Shown one piece after another: positions 21,948 through 30,776 of a stretch of 64,000 nucleotides of DNA. The position numbers and the translations under genes are program-made. Position 1 is the stretch's first letter, and each line of letters begins with the position of its first letter. Location: positions 248,001 through 312,000 of the forward strand of contig NZ_SWMS01000006.1 of the NCBI RefSeq assembly GCF_005146945.1. The letters run 5' to 3'. Origin of the DNA: Prauserella endophytica (GTDB taxonomy: Bacteria > Actinomycetota > Actinomycetes > Mycobacteriales > Pseudonocardiaceae). The notes beneath the pieces are model-generated. The model was not told where the DNA came from and searched no databases. It saw nothing but the letters and a program-made list of their open reading frames with translations.

Positions 21948-22997
21948 GTGAACTACGACGCGCTGCTGTGGTTGTCCTTCGGTGGCCCGGAGGGGCCCGA
22001 CGACGTCATGCCGTTCCTCGAGAACGTCACGCGCGGCAGGGGCGTGCCGCCCGAGCGGCTCGCCGAGGTCGCCGAGCACTACCACCACTTCGGCGGGGTG
22101 TCACCCATCAACCGGCTCAACCGCGAGGCGATCGCCGCCGTGGAGAAGGAGCTCGCGGCACAGGGCATCGAGCTGCCCGTGTACTTCGGCAACCGCAACT
22201 GGCACCCGATGGTCGAGGACACCGTCGCCCGCATGAAGGCCGACGGTGTGCGCCGCGCGCTCGTGTTCCCGACCAGCGCTTACGGCGGGTACTCCGCGTG
22301 CCGCCAGTACGACGAGGACATCGCGCGCGCGAGGGCCGCCGTCGGTGACGGGGCACCAGAACTGGTGAAGCTGCGGCAGTTCTTCGACCACCCGCTGTTC
22401 GTGGCCTCCTTCGCCGACGCCGTGCGCGCCGCCCACGCCGAGCTCGGCGAGGCCGAGGGAACACGCACGGTGTTCACCGCGCATTCGGTGCCCCTGTCGG
22501 CGGATGTCACCTCCGGCCCGCCCGCCGAGGGCGGCAACCGCTACTCCCGCCAGATCGCCGAGGCGGCCAGGCTCGTCGCCGCCGAGGCCGGGGTGGCGGG
22601 CTACGACGTGGTGTGGCAGTCGCGGTCGGGTCCGCCGCAGGTGCCGTGGCTGGAGCCGGACATCGTCGACCACCTCGACACGCTGCACGCCAAGGGCGTC
22701 ACGTCCGTCGTGGTGTGCCCGGTGGGCTTCGTGTCCGACCACCTCGAGGTGATCTGGGACCTCGACAACGAGGCCGCCGAGCGGGCCGGGGAGCTCGGCA
22801 TGCGCTTCGCGCGCGCCGCGACACCCAACGGCGACCCGCGCTTCGCGGAGCTGGTGGTGGAGCTGGTCCGGGAACACACCGCGAGCGCGCAGGCCCGCAA
22901 GCTCTCGGCGTTCCCCGCCGCGGGCGACACGGCCAACGGAGACCCGTGCGCGGTGGGCTGCTGTGCAGCCGTGCGGCGGCCGTCCCAGGCCGGCTAG
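21948..22997 (+). CDS. hemH: Ferrochelatase (coproporphyrin type)
   Basis: A 349-residue ferrochelatase inserts Fe(II) into a porphyrin; in actinobacteria the substrate is coproporphyrin III. Motifs are [50 protein letters not shown] and [15 protein letters not shown]. The C-terminal cysteines in DPCAVGCC plus the Cys of VVVCP fit the [2Fe-2S] cluster of Mycobacterium-type enzymes. The GTG at 21948 fits the GGGAGG 9 nt upstream and the mycobacterial N-terminus better than the ATG at 21939, which abuts that site. Follows fabG-inhA as in M. tuberculosis. It ends on CTAG, shared with the convergent gene. Confidence 0.93.
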   Translation: MNYDALLWLSFGGPEGPDDVMPFLENVTRGRGVPPERLAEVAEHYHHFGGVSPINRLNREAIAAVEKELAAQGIELPVYFGNRNWHPMVEDTVARMKADGVRRALVFPTSAYGGYSACRQYDEDIARARAAVGDGAPELVKLRQFFDHPLFVASFADAVRAAHAELGEAEGTRTVFTAHSVPLSADVTSGPPAEGGNRYSRQIAEAARLVAAEAGVAGYDVVWQSRSGPPQVPWLEPDIVDHLDTLHAKGVTSVVVCPVGFVSDHLEVIWDLDNEAAERAGELGMRFARAATPNGDPRFAELVVELVREHTASAQARKLSAFPAAGDTANGDPCAVGCCAAVRRPSQAG

Positions 22998-23788
22998 GAC
23001 CGGTTGGCCTGGTCGGCGAAGACGCGCACGGCCTCGTTCACGGCCGCGCAGCGGGCGGTGCGCACCGCCTCGGACAGCGGGCGCAGCGCGTCGGCCCTGC
23101 GCGTGGCCGCCGACGCCGACAGCGCGCCGCCCGGTTCGTCGGCGTTGGCCAGCGCGAGGATCGCGCCGATCTCCTCGGTCCGCTGCAGCACGCGCAGCGC
23201 GCGGCCGGGGGTGCCGGGCGGCCAGTCGGGAGCGGGCCGCGAACGGAGCTTCGCCGACAGCTCGGCCCGCACACCCGGCCGGTCGCTGGCCACGTCGAGC
23301 GACTGCAGCGCGCCCGCGCTGTCCCGGATCGCGTCGGTGAGACCGTGCTCGGCGTCGGCGATGCCGAGGTGACCCAGCGGCGACTCCGTCGCCACGGGAT
23401 ACACGGTCCAGCGCACGAGCCCTTCCGCGATCACGTGGGGCACGAGGCCGTACCCGAGGCCGGGGAACACGACGGCCTCACCGGCGCGCAGGGCGGCCTC
23501 GGTGAATGGCCCGCCGCCGCCGAGGCCGCGAACGTCGCCGGGAACGGGGAGCACGAGCCTGGCGTCCGTGGCGCCGAGCTTGCGCAGGGCGGTGAACAGC
23601 TGCACGGGGGTCGCGGGGAAGTCGCCCGTCACCGGCAGGTCGAACACGTCCGCCACGGACTGCTCCGCCGCCACCACCTCGTGCGCCTCGCCCCACGCGA
23701 GCAGGGCGTCGAGCGCGTTGTCGGAGGCGGCGGCGCCGTGCAGCCACGCCGAGGACCAGACGGCAAGGGTCGCACTGGGACAACACAC
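22994..23788 (-). CDS. Conserved actinobacterial protein, Rv1486c-like
   Basis: A 264-residue cytosolic protein of unknown function. No catalytic motif is recognised; it is rich in Ala and Arg and has conserved-looking stretches such as [18 protein letters not shown] and [17 protein letters not shown]. The GTG at 23786-23788 is the first plausible start ([11 protein letters not shown]). Position right after ferrochelatase, convergent, matches M. tuberculosis Rv1486c, and the content is compatible with that family. Its stop overlaps the hemH stop by two bases. Confidence 0.72.
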   Translation of the reverse strand: MCCPSATLAVWSSAWLHGAAASDNALDALLAWGEAHEVVAAEQSVADVFDLPVTGDFPATPVQLFTALRKLGATDARLVLPVPGDVRGLGGGGPFTEAALRAGEAVVFPGLGYGLVPHVIAEGLVRWTVYPVATESPLGHLGIADAEHGLTDAIRDSAGALQSLDVASDRPGVRAELSAKLRSRPAPDWPPGTPGRALRVLQRTEEIGAILALANADEPGGALSASAATRRADALRPLSEAVRTARCAAVNEAVRVFADQANRS

Positions 23789-23848
23789 AGAGATCGAGAG
23801 TACCCGGGGCTGGAGCTGGTCCACGTCGACGCCAGCCGGAACCGGCAG

Positions 23849-23854
23849 TAGCGT
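23849..23854 (+). promoter_or_regulatory. -10 box TAGCGT of a leaderless gene
   Basis: TAGCGT ends 7 nt before the GTG of the AAA ATPase gene, and no ribosome site is seen. Confidence 0.6.
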
Positions 23855-23861
23855 CGAGTCC

Positions 23862-25262
23862 GTGACCCAGTCCCCACCCGCTGACCTGCCCCGTACCGCA
23901 GGCGAGCTGCGCGCCGCCGGGTACACCCCCAAGGGCATCAAGACCGAGATCCACGACAACCTGCTCGCGGCCCTGCGGGAGGAATCCGATCCGTGGCCCG
24001 GCATCGTCGGCTTCTCCCGCACGGTGCTGCCGCAGTTCGAGCGGGCCCTGCTCGCCGGGCACGACGTGGTGTTGCTGGGCGAGCGCGGCCAGGGCAAGAC
24101 CCGCCTGCTGCGGACCCTGGCCGGGCTCCTCGACGAGTGGACGCCGGTGATCGAGGGCTCCGAGCTGGCAGAGCACCCGCTCCAGCCGATCACGCCCGCG
24201 TCACTGCGCCGCGCCGCCGAGCTCGGCGACGAGCTGCCCGTCGCGTGGCTGCACCGGGACCTGCGCTACACCGAGAAGCTCGCCACGCCCGACACCTCCG
24301 TCGGCGACCTCATCGGCGACGTCGACCCCGTCAAGGTCGCGGAGGGCCGCAGCCTCGGCGATCCCGAGACCATCCACTTCGGGCTCGTGCCGCGCGCGCA
24401 CCGCGGCATCGTGGCGATCAACGAGCTGCCCGACCTCGCCGAGCGCATCCAGGTCGCGCTGCTCAACGTGATGGAGGAGCGCGACATCCAGGTGCGTGGC
24501 TACACGCTGCGGCTGCCACTGGACGTGCTGCTGGTCGCCACGGCCAACCCCGAGGACTACACCAACCGCGGCCGGATCATCACCCCGCTCAAGGACCGCT
24601 TCGGAGCCGAGATCCGCACGCACTACCCGCTCGACGTCGCCGCCGAGGTCGGCGTCGTCAAGCAGGAGGCCGACCTCAAGGCGGAGGTGAGCGACCCGCT
24701 GCTGGAGGTGCTGGCCCGCTTCGTGCGGAACCTGCGTGAGTCCAGCGTCGTCGACCAGCGCTCCGGCGTCTCGGCCCGGTTCGCCGTGGCGGCGGCCGAG
24801 ACCGTGGCGGCCGCCGCGCTGCGGCGCTCCGCGCTGACCGGCGAGCACCCCGCCGTGGCCAGGCCAGTCGACCTCGACGCCGTGCCCGCCGTGCTGCGCG
24901 GCAAGATCGAGTTCGAGCCGGGGGAGGAAGGGCGCGAGACCGAGCATTTGGTGCACCTGCTGCGGCTCGCGATCGCCGAGACGGCCCGCGACCGGTTCGC
25001 CGGGCTCGACCTGCGGCCGCTGGCCGATGCCGTCGCCGACGGGCACCTGGTGGCCACGGGCGAGCGGGTGCCGGGCCGGGACGTGCTGTCCGCGCTGCCG
25101 GAGCTGCCCGTGCTGCACGAGGTCGCACAGCGGGCCGGTGTCTCCTCGGACGACGCGCCGGGCCGCATCGCCTCGGCCGTCGAGCTGGCCCTGGAGTCGC
25201 TCTACCTCGCCCGGAGGCTCGCGAAGGACGCCGACGACGCGACGACGGTGTACGGGCCATGA
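23862..25262 (+). CDS. Magnesium chelatase-like AAA ATPase
   Basis: A 466-residue AAA+ ATPase of the ChlI/MoxR-related type found with VWA partners (M. tuberculosis Rv0958-like). Walker A is LLGERGQGKTRLLR. The Walker B position reads GIVAINELPDLAERIQ, with Asn in place of the usual Asp but the Glu kept. The sensor region is VATANPEDYTNRGRIITPLKDRFG. GTG start with a leaderless-type promoter. Its stop overlaps the ATG of the VWA gene (ATGA), so the two are translationally coupled and probably form one complex. No chelatase substrate subunit is nearby, so a real magnesium chelatase is unlikely. Confidence 0.85.
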   Translation: MTQSPPADLPRTAGELRAAGYTPKGIKTEIHDNLLAALREESDPWPGIVGFSRTVLPQFERALLAGHDVVLLGERGQGKTRLLRTLAGLLDEWTPVIEGSELAEHPLQPITPASLRRAAELGDELPVAWLHRDLRYTEKLATPDTSVGDLIGDVDPVKVAEGRSLGDPETIHFGLVPRAHRGIVAINELPDLAERIQVALLNVMEERDIQVRGYTLRLPLDVLLVATANPEDYTNRGRIITPLKDRFGAEIRTHYPLDVAAEVGVVKQEADLKAEVSDPLLEVLARFVRNLRESSVVDQRSGVSARFAVAAAETVAAAALRRSALTGEHPAVARPVDLDAVPAVLRGKIEFEPGEEGRETEHLVHLLRLAIAETARDRFAGLDLRPLADAVADGHLVATGERVPGRDVLSALPELPVLHEVAQRAGVSSDDAPGRIASAVELALESLYLARRLAKDADDATTVYGP

Positions 25263-27229
25263 GCGCCCGGCTGCCGGAGAACCCGGAGAGCTACGCCTAC
25301 GGGCCCTACCACGACGGGCCCGACCCGCTCGCGCCGCCGGTGGACCTGCGCGACGCCGTGGACGAGATCGGCCGCGACGTCATGGCGGGCTCCTCGCCCC
25401 GCTCGGCGCTGGAGGAGCTGCTGCGCCGGGGCACCCGCCGCACGGCAGGGCTCGACGAGCTGACCCGGCGCGTGTGGCAGCGGCGCTCGGAGATCCAGCG
25501 CAGGCACCGGCTCGACGGCACGCTGCAGGAGGTGCGGCGTCTGCTCGACGAGGCGCTCGACGCCGAACGCCGCGCGCTGTTCCCGGACCCCTCCGACGAT
25601 GCCCGGTTTCGCGAGGCGCAGCTGGACGCGCTCCCGCCGGGCACCGCGGCCGCCGTCAGCGAGCTCGCGAACTACGAGTGGACGTCCGAAACCGGGCGCG
25701 AGAACTACGAGCGCATCCGGGAACTGCTCGGCAGGGAACTGCTGGAGTCCCGGTTCGAGGGCATGAAGCAGGCGCTCGAGTCCACGACCCCCGAGGACGT
25801 CGAGTGGGTCAACCAGATGCTCGCCGACCTCAACGCGCTGCTGTCGGCGCACGCGCAGGGGTTCTCCGACATCGACGAGCGTTTCGCCGAATTCATGCGC
25901 AGGCACGGCGAGTTCTTCCCGGAGAACCCGCGCGACGTGGAGGAGCTGATCGACGTGCTCGCCGCACGGGCCGCGGCGGCGCAGCGCATGCTCAACTCGA
26001 TGACGCCGGAACAGCGCGCCGAGCTGGCACAGCTGTCGCGGCAGGCCTTCGGCGACCCGCGCCTCGCCCAGCAACTGTCCACACTGGACCAGCAGCTGCG
26101 CGGCCTGCGGCCGGGTGAGGACTGGACGTCCTCGGCCCGCTTCCGCGGCGACGACCCGCTGGGGCTGGGCGAGGGCGTGCGGGCGATGACCGACCTCGCC
26201 GAGCTGGACGCGCTCGCCGAGCAGCTGTCGCAGTCCTACCCGGGGGCGCGGCTGGAGGACATCGACCTCGACGCCCTTGAGCGCCAGCTCGGGGACGACG
26301 CCGGCGTGGACGCCCGCAGGCTCGCCGAGCTGGAACGGGAGCTGCGCGCGCAGGGCCTTTTCGAGCGCGCGCCCGACGGCTCATTGCGCCTGTCGCCCAA
26401 GGCGTTGCGGCGCCTCGGGGAGACGGCACTGGCGGACGTGGTGCGCGCCCTGCGCGGGCGCGACGGCGACCGGGACACGACGTCGGCGGGCGCGGCGGGG
26501 GAGCCGGACGGCTCCACCAGGCCGTGGCGGTTCGGCGACACCCAGCCGTGGGCGGTGTCGCGGACGGTCCGGAACGCGGTGCTGAGGACGGCGGCAAGCC
26601 GGCACTCGGGCGCCGTGCGGCTCGACGTGTCCGACGTCGAGGTGGTGGAGACCGAGCACCGGTCCCGCGCCGCCGTGGCGCTGTGCGTGGACACGTCGTG
26701 GTCGATGGTGCAGGAGGACCGCTGGCTGCCGATGAAGCGCACCGCGCTCGCACTGCACCAGCTGATCTCGACGCGGTTCCGCAACGACGCGCTGCAGCTC
26801 ATCACGTTCGGCCGCTACGCCGCTCCGGTGGAGCTGGCCGAGCTGGTGGGCCTGGAGGGCGCGTGGGAGCAGGGCACCAACGCCCACCACGCGCTGCTGC
26901 TGGCGGGCAGGCACCTGCGCAGGCACCCGGACGCGCAGCCGGTGGTGCTGATGGTGACCGACGGCGAGCCCACCGCGCACCTGGAGGCGGACGGCGTCGC
27001 CGAGTTCGACTACCCGCCGAGCCCGCGCACCCTGCTCAAAACAATGTCCGAAGTCGACAGACTGGCGAAGCTGGGCGCGTCGGTGTCGGTGTTCCGGCTC
27101 GGCGACGACCCCCGGCTGGCGGCGTTCGTCGACCTGCTCGCGCGCCGCGCGGGCGGGCGGGTGCTCGCGCCGGACCTCGACGGGCTCGGCGCCGCGGTGG
27201 TCGGGGACTACCTGCGCAATCGCCGTTAG
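25259..27229 (+). CDS. VWA-domain partner of the AAA ATPase
   Basis: A 656-residue soluble protein with a long helical N-terminal part (about residues 1-440, many Arg/Glu-rich helices) and a C-terminal von Willebrand A domain. The metal-ion site DxSxS is in CVDTSWSMVQED (about residue 480), followed by QLITFGRYA, GTNAHHALLLA and MVTDGEPTAH. No signal or TM segment. Coupled to the preceding ATPase gene by an ATGA overlap, the layout of chelatase-like AAA/VWA pairs. Confidence 0.86.
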   Translation: MSARLPENPESYAYGPYHDGPDPLAPPVDLRDAVDEIGRDVMAGSSPRSALEELLRRGTRRTAGLDELTRRVWQRRSEIQRRHRLDGTLQEVRRLLDEALDAERRALFPDPSDDARFREAQLDALPPGTAAAVSELANYEWTSETGRENYERIRELLGRELLESRFEGMKQALESTTPEDVEWVNQMLADLNALLSAHAQGFSDIDERFAEFMRRHGEFFPENPRDVEELIDVLAARAAAAQRMLNSMTPEQRAELAQLSRQAFGDPRLAQQLSTLDQQLRGLRPGEDWTSSARFRGDDPLGLGEGVRAMTDLAELDALAEQLSQSYPGARLEDIDLDALERQLGDDAGVDARRLAELERELRAQGLFERAPDGSLRLSPKALRRLGETALADVVRALRGRDGDRDTTSAGAAGEPDGSTRPWRFGDTQPWAVSRTVRNAVLRTAASRHSGAVRLDVSDVEVVETEHRSRAAVALCVDTSWSMVQEDRWLPMKRTALALHQLISTRFRNDALQLITFGRYAAPVELAELVGLEGAWEQGTNAHHALLLAGRHLRRHPDAQPVVLMVTDGEPTAHLEADGVAEFDYPPSPRTLLKTMSEVDRLAKLGASVSVFRLGDDPRLAAFVDLLARRAGGRVLAPDLDGLGAAVVGDYLRNRR

Positions 27230-27234
27230 CGGCG

Positions 27235-27450
27235 TCAGTACGGCCCGACGTCGCGTTGCAGCTCCACGTCGGACACGCCCGGCACGTCCTGCAGCGCGGC
27301 GACGACCGTGTCGGCGTCGACCGAGCCGGTGACGGTGCCGAGGAGCTCCTGCACGCCGTCAACGGACATCCCGGCCTGCCGTAAGTCGGACACCACGTCG
27401 TCGAGCGCGCCGAGGTTGTCGTCGGCGACCGACACGATCACCCTGGTCAC
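27235..27450 (-). CDS. Small propeptide-inhibitor-like protein beside a subtilase
   Basis: A 71-residue protein. MTRVIVSVADDNLGALDDVV, then a central VTGSVDAD, then VPGVSDVELQRD, gives a beta-alpha-beta pattern like an I9 subtilisin propeptide (ending in the VPGVxxVE strand). It lies 33 bp downstream of the S8 peptidase gene on the same strand. Similar small proteins next to S8 peptidases are often given an unrelated aldolase name. I infer a trans-acting inhibitor or folding chaperone of the neighbouring protease; this is not shown by the sequence alone. Confidence 0.62.
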   Translation of the reverse strand: MTRVIVSVADDNLGALDDVVSDLRQAGMSVDGVQELLGTVTGSVDADTVVAALQDVPGVSDVELQRDVGPY

Positions 27451-27483
27451 GGTGCACCTCCCGGTCGGGGACGGGCGGCGCGG

Positions 27484-28665
27484 TCAGGGTGCCTGCACCA
27501 GCCCCGCGCCGACATCAGTCGAGGGTAGCGGCAAACGCCGGGCCGACTGGGAGAGCCGGGCCCACAGTTCCCAGCCTCGGGCCCCGTGCAGCTGCGCGGC
27601 CAGCGCGGCGGCTCCCGCGACGTGCGGCGTGGCCATGCTGGTGCCGCTGATGGTGTTGTACCGCTCGGGCAAGGTCCAGCTGGAGTAGACGTCCACGCCG
27701 GGGCCCGCGAGGTCGACGGCGCTGCCGGGATCGACCGTGCCGCACGAGAAGTCGGCGATCGCGCGGTGCACGTCGATCGCGCCGACGGCCAGTATCGACG
27801 GGCAGTTGGCGGGGTGGCCGACCGGCGCGATGTGCCCTTCGGCGCGCCTGCTCTCGTTGCCGGCGGCCGCGACGATCAGCGTGCCCTGCCGAAGCGCCCT
27901 GCTCGCGACGGTCTCGAAGATCCGCGAGTGCGGGTCACCCGGCTGGGTCGCTGCGCCGAGCGACATCGACACCACCGCGCAACGGTTGCTGATCGCCCAC
28001 TGGATGCCGGAGAGGATGCCACCGTCGGTGCCCGACCCGGCGTTGCTCAGCACCTTGCCCGCGTAGATCTCCGCCTCGTGTGCCACGCCGTAACCGCGGC
28101 CGTTCTCGGGGGTGCGGGGACCGCACGCCGTGCCGACGCAGTGCGTGCCGTGGCCGTGCTCGTCGTCCACCTGCTCGCCGTCGACGAAGGAGTTGGTGAC
28201 GAGCGTGCGCCCCGCGAGATCGGGGTGGTCCACCACGACCCCGGTGTCGAGTACGGCCACGCGGATGCCCTTCCCGGTCGCCGCGCTCTCCGGCGCACCG
28301 AGCGCCTGCAGGCCCCAGGTGAAGGTGGTCTCGTCGACGGCGTCATCCGGTTCGACGGCCGGCGCCGCGTAGGCGTGCACGGTGCGCTCGGGCTCCACGA
28401 GCGCGAGCGGCCCCGGTCCGGCGGCGGCGCGGGTGAGCGCGTCGGCCTGGTCGGCGGCCGCTGTCACCACGGCGACGCCGAGTTCGTGCAGCAGCAGCCC
28501 GTCCGGGGCGGACAGCAGGTTGGCCGCGGTGGTCCCCAGCACGTCGGCGGTACTCGCGGGATGCAGGTCGGCGACGCTGGCGAAGGTGCTCACCGCCGCG
28601 GCCGAGGAGTCCTCCTCGAGGAGCACGAGATACCGTCTGGTCCCGCTGTCAGCGCCACTGGTCAT
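27484..28665 (-). CDS. S8-family serine peptidase (subtilase) without signal peptide
   Basis: A 393-residue subtilisin-like protease. Catalytic Asp140 (VAVLDTGV), His172 (GHGTHCVGT) and Ser343 (GTSMATPHVAG), and oxyanion Asn270 (AAAGNES), are all present. The N-terminal 100 residues look like a built-in propeptide region (RRYLVLLEED..., ending LALVEPERTV). No signal peptide or TM helix is seen, suggesting a cytosolic enzyme or non-classical export. The ATG at 28665 has GAAGG about 9 nt upstream; a GTG at 28674 overlaps it. The P450 gene is upstream and the 71-residue protein downstream. Confidence 0.88.
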   Translation of the reverse strand: MTSGADSGTRRYLVLLEEDSSAAAVSTFASVADLHPASTADVLGTTAANLLSAPDGLLLHELGVAVVTAAADQADALTRAAAGPGPLALVEPERTVHAYAAPAVEPDDAVDETTFTWGLQALGAPESAATGKGIRVAVLDTGVVVDHPDLAGRTLVTNSFVDGEQVDDEHGHGTHCVGTACGPRTPENGRGYGVAHEAEIYAGKVLSNAGSGTDGGILSGIQWAISNRCAVVSMSLGAATQPGDPHSRIFETVASRALRQGTLIVAAAGNESRRAEGHIAPVGHPANCPSILAVGAIDVHRAIADFSCGTVDPGSAVDLAGPGVDVYSSWTLPERYNTISGTSMATPHVAGAAALAAQLHGARGWELWARLSQSARRLPLPSTDVGAGLVQAP

Positions 28666-28705
28666 GGCCGCCACCTTCTTCTTCAGTGGGGAGCTGGGAA
28701 ACCTC

Positions 28706-30061
28706 CTATGTTACGAGTCCTGTACGTGGCGTGACAATCACGCGCGCGCCACGACTCGGCACCATGGTGATATTGCGGGCCTTCGCGGGTTCGGGACGGG
28801 CACGGTCGGGCGTCAAGTGGAAGCGCGAGAGCACCGCGCGCAACACGACCGTGGCCTCCAGCAGGGAGAACCCGGCCCCGAGACAGCGGCGGACGCCGCC
28901 GCCGAACGGGAACCACGTGCCGGCCGGCGGGCCGTCGCCGAGGAAGCGCTCGGGGCGGAACGCGGCGGGCTCCGGGTGGTGCGCGGGGTCGGCCTGGACG
29001 AGGGCGATCGAGGGCATCACCGTGTGCCCCGCGGGAATGCGGTAGCCGCCGACCTCGATGTCCCGGGTGAGCTTGCGGGCCACCTCCGAGATCACCGGGT
29101 GTAGCCGCATCGACTCCTTCGCCACCGCCTCCAGGTACCTCTCGTCGCCGTCGTCGGCCGCGCGCGTGGCCGCGGCCAGCTGCGCGGGCTCGCGGGCCAG
29201 CTCGTGGAACGCCCACGCCAGCGCGGTCGCCGTCGTCTCGTGTCCCGCCAGCAGCAGGGTGATGAGCTGGTCGCGCAGCTCGGCGTCCGTGAGCCCCTCG
29301 CCGTCGGCGTCGCCGACCGCGAGCAGCCGGGACAGCACGTCGTGGCGCTCGCCGAGGTCACCGGCACGCCTGCGTTCGGCGATCTCGGCGTAGAGCAGGT
29401 CGTCGGTCCGCCGCTGGGCGATCGCGTAGCGCTTCCACGGCCCGTAGCGCTGGAGCTTCGGGTTGTGCCAGCCGAGCAGGTCGACGGGCCCGACGTCCAC
29501 GATGCGGCGCAGGAGCCCCCGCAGCTCCTCCAGCCGGGGTCCCTCGGCGACCCCGAAGACGACGCGCAGGATGATCTCCAGCGTCAGCGCCTGCATGCGC
29601 AGGTGGGAGGAGAACGGCGTGCCCGGCCGCCAGCGCTCCACCTCCCGCTCGGTGAGCTCGGTGACGAGGTCGCGGTAGCCGCGCAGGGCGGCCCCGTTGA
29701 AGGCGGGCATCAGCAGCTTGCGGGCGCGCAGGTGCACGTCCTCGTCGGTGAGCAGCACGGAGTGCTCGCCCATGGCGGGTTTGAGGATCACGTTGCCCTC
29801 GCCGGCGTGGAAGATCGAGGGGTGACCCGCGAAGACGGCACGGATGTGGTCGACGTCGGCGAGCTGCACGACGTGCCGCTCGGGGTAGATGTGCAGCCGC
29901 ACGACGTCGCCGTGGCGGCGGCGCAGCCTCGGCAGCCATCGGTGCCGGTAGGAGCCGAACAGAACGGTCTGCACGGCGAGTGGTAGCCGGGGCCCCGGCG
30001 GCGGGGCGGTGGCGGTGAGGTCCTCGGTGCGCACGCCGGGCGTCGTCGTCTCGGTCGTCAC
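28706..30061 (-). CDS. Cytochrome P450
   Basis: A 451-residue P450 monooxygenase. The I-helix oxygen motif is LLAGHETTATALAW, the ExxR is KESMRLHPV, the PERF-like segment is FRPERFLG, and the haem loop FPFGGGVRRCLG holds the ligand Cys. It looks like bacterial CYP families close to CYP102/CYP110-type fatty acid hydroxylases, but the family number cannot be assigned by eye. GTG start with AAGGAGCACCT upstream. Divergent from a TetR gene, which probably regulates it; no redox partner is adjacent. Confidence 0.92.
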   Translation of the reverse strand: MTTETTTPGVRTEDLTATAPPPGPRLPLAVQTVLFGSYRHRWLPRLRRRHGDVVRLHIYPERHVVQLADVDHIRAVFAGHPSIFHAGEGNVILKPAMGEHSVLLTDEDVHLRARKLLMPAFNGAALRGYRDLVTELTEREVERWRPGTPFSSHLRMQALTLEIILRVVFGVAEGPRLEELRGLLRRIVDVGPVDLLGWHNPKLQRYGPWKRYAIAQRRTDDLLYAEIAERRRAGDLGERHDVLSRLLAVGDADGEGLTDAELRDQLITLLLAGHETTATALAWAFHELAREPAQLAAATRAADDGDERYLEAVAKESMRLHPVISEVARKLTRDIEVGGYRIPAGHTVMPSIALVQADPAHHPEPAAFRPERFLGDGPPAGTWFPFGGGVRRCLGAGFSLLEATVVLRAVLSRFHLTPDRARPEPAKARNITMVPSRGARVIVTPRTGLVT

Positions 30062-30096
30062 AGGTGCTCCTTCGCGAGGGATCTACACGTCCGTTT

Positions 30097-30110
30097 TATA
30101 CGCGTGTATA
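30097..30110. promoter_or_regulatory. Operator-like palindrome between P450 and tetR
   Basis: TATACGCGTGTATA is a near-palindrome in the 94-bp divergent region, 36 bp before the P450 start and 34 bp before the -10 of the TetR gene. Confidence 0.6.
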
Positions 30111-30143
30111 GATCGCGTGTCCAGGGGCCCACGGTCCTCCGGG

Positions 30144-30149
30144 TACGCT
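30144..30149 (+). promoter_or_regulatory. -10 box TACGCT of a leaderless gene
   Basis: TACGCT ends 6 nt before the GTG of the TetR gene; there is no ribosome binding site. Confidence 0.65.
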
Positions 30150-30155
30150 GCGGGC

Positions 30156-30767
30156 GTGGGCCATCGGGAAGACCTCCTCGTGGCGGCCCGGCGGCTGCTG
30201 GAGGACAAGGGCTACGCGCACATCACGGCGCGCGACCTGGTCGCGGCCTCGGGCACCAACCTCGCCTCGATCGGCTACCACTTCGGATCCAAGGCCGGGC
30301 TGCTCAACGCGGCCATCGGCCAGGTGTTCGAGGAGTGGACCGAGCAGCTCGCCGACCTCGCCATGGCCGACCCCGCGGCCTCGCCCGTCGAGCGCGGGCA
30401 CGTCACGTGGGCGGCGCTGCTCGGCAGCCTGGCCAGCAAGCGCAAGCTGCTGCTGTCCTACGTCGAGGCGCTCGCGCAGGCGGAGCGCACACCCGACCTG
30501 CGCAGCCAGTTCGCGGAGCAGTACCGGCGCTGCCGCGAGCGCGTCGCCGGCCTGGTCGCGGAGTCCCTCGGCGACGGCACCCGCTCCGACGACCCCCGCT
30601 GTCTCGCCGTCGCGAGCTTCGTGATCGCGATCTGCGACGGGCTCTCCGTGCAGTGGCTGCTCGACCCCGAGTCGGCCCCCACAGCGGAGGAACTGCTCGC
30701 CGGGCTCGGCGCGATGTGGTCGGCGTCGTTCCCACCACACGGGAAGGCGGACGACGTTTCCGCTTAG
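30156..30767 (+). CDS. TetR-family regulator, divergent from the P450
   Basis: A 203-residue TetR-type repressor. The HTH is unusual but clear: AARRLLEDKGYAHITARDLV then SGTNLASIGYHFGSKAGLL, the form in which recognition uses IGYHFGSK. The C-terminal ligand domain fits the TetR_C group with DGLSVQWLLDPE near the end. GTG start 6 nt after a -10 box. Its TAG stop is part of the mshC -10 box. Likely represses the P450 and itself. Confidence 0.87.
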   Translation: MGHREDLLVAARRLLEDKGYAHITARDLVAASGTNLASIGYHFGSKAGLLNAAIGQVFEEWTEQLADLAMADPAASPVERGHVTWAALLGSLASKRKLLLSYVEALAQAERTPDLRSQFAEQYRRCRERVAGLVAESLGDGTRSDDPRCLAVASFVIAICDGLSVQWLLDPESAPTAEELLAGLGAMWSASFPPHGKADDVSA

Positions 30768-30770
30768 TGT
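30765..30770 (+). promoter_or_regulatory. -10 box TAGTGT of mshC
   Basis: TAGTGT ends 6 nt before the mshC ATG, and its first three bases are the stop codon of the tetR gene. Confidence 0.6.
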
Positions 30771-30776
30771 TGGGGT

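Noticed and set aside
24201-25118. Open frames on the minus strand within the AAA ATPase gene
   Set aside because: Overlap a well-defined AAA gene and have codon bias of the antisense frame.
23862-27229. True magnesium chelatase (ChlI/ChlD) for chlorophyll or cobaltochelatase for B12
   Set aside because: No ChlH/CobN large subunit is nearby, and the VWA partner lacks a ChlD-type AAA domain.
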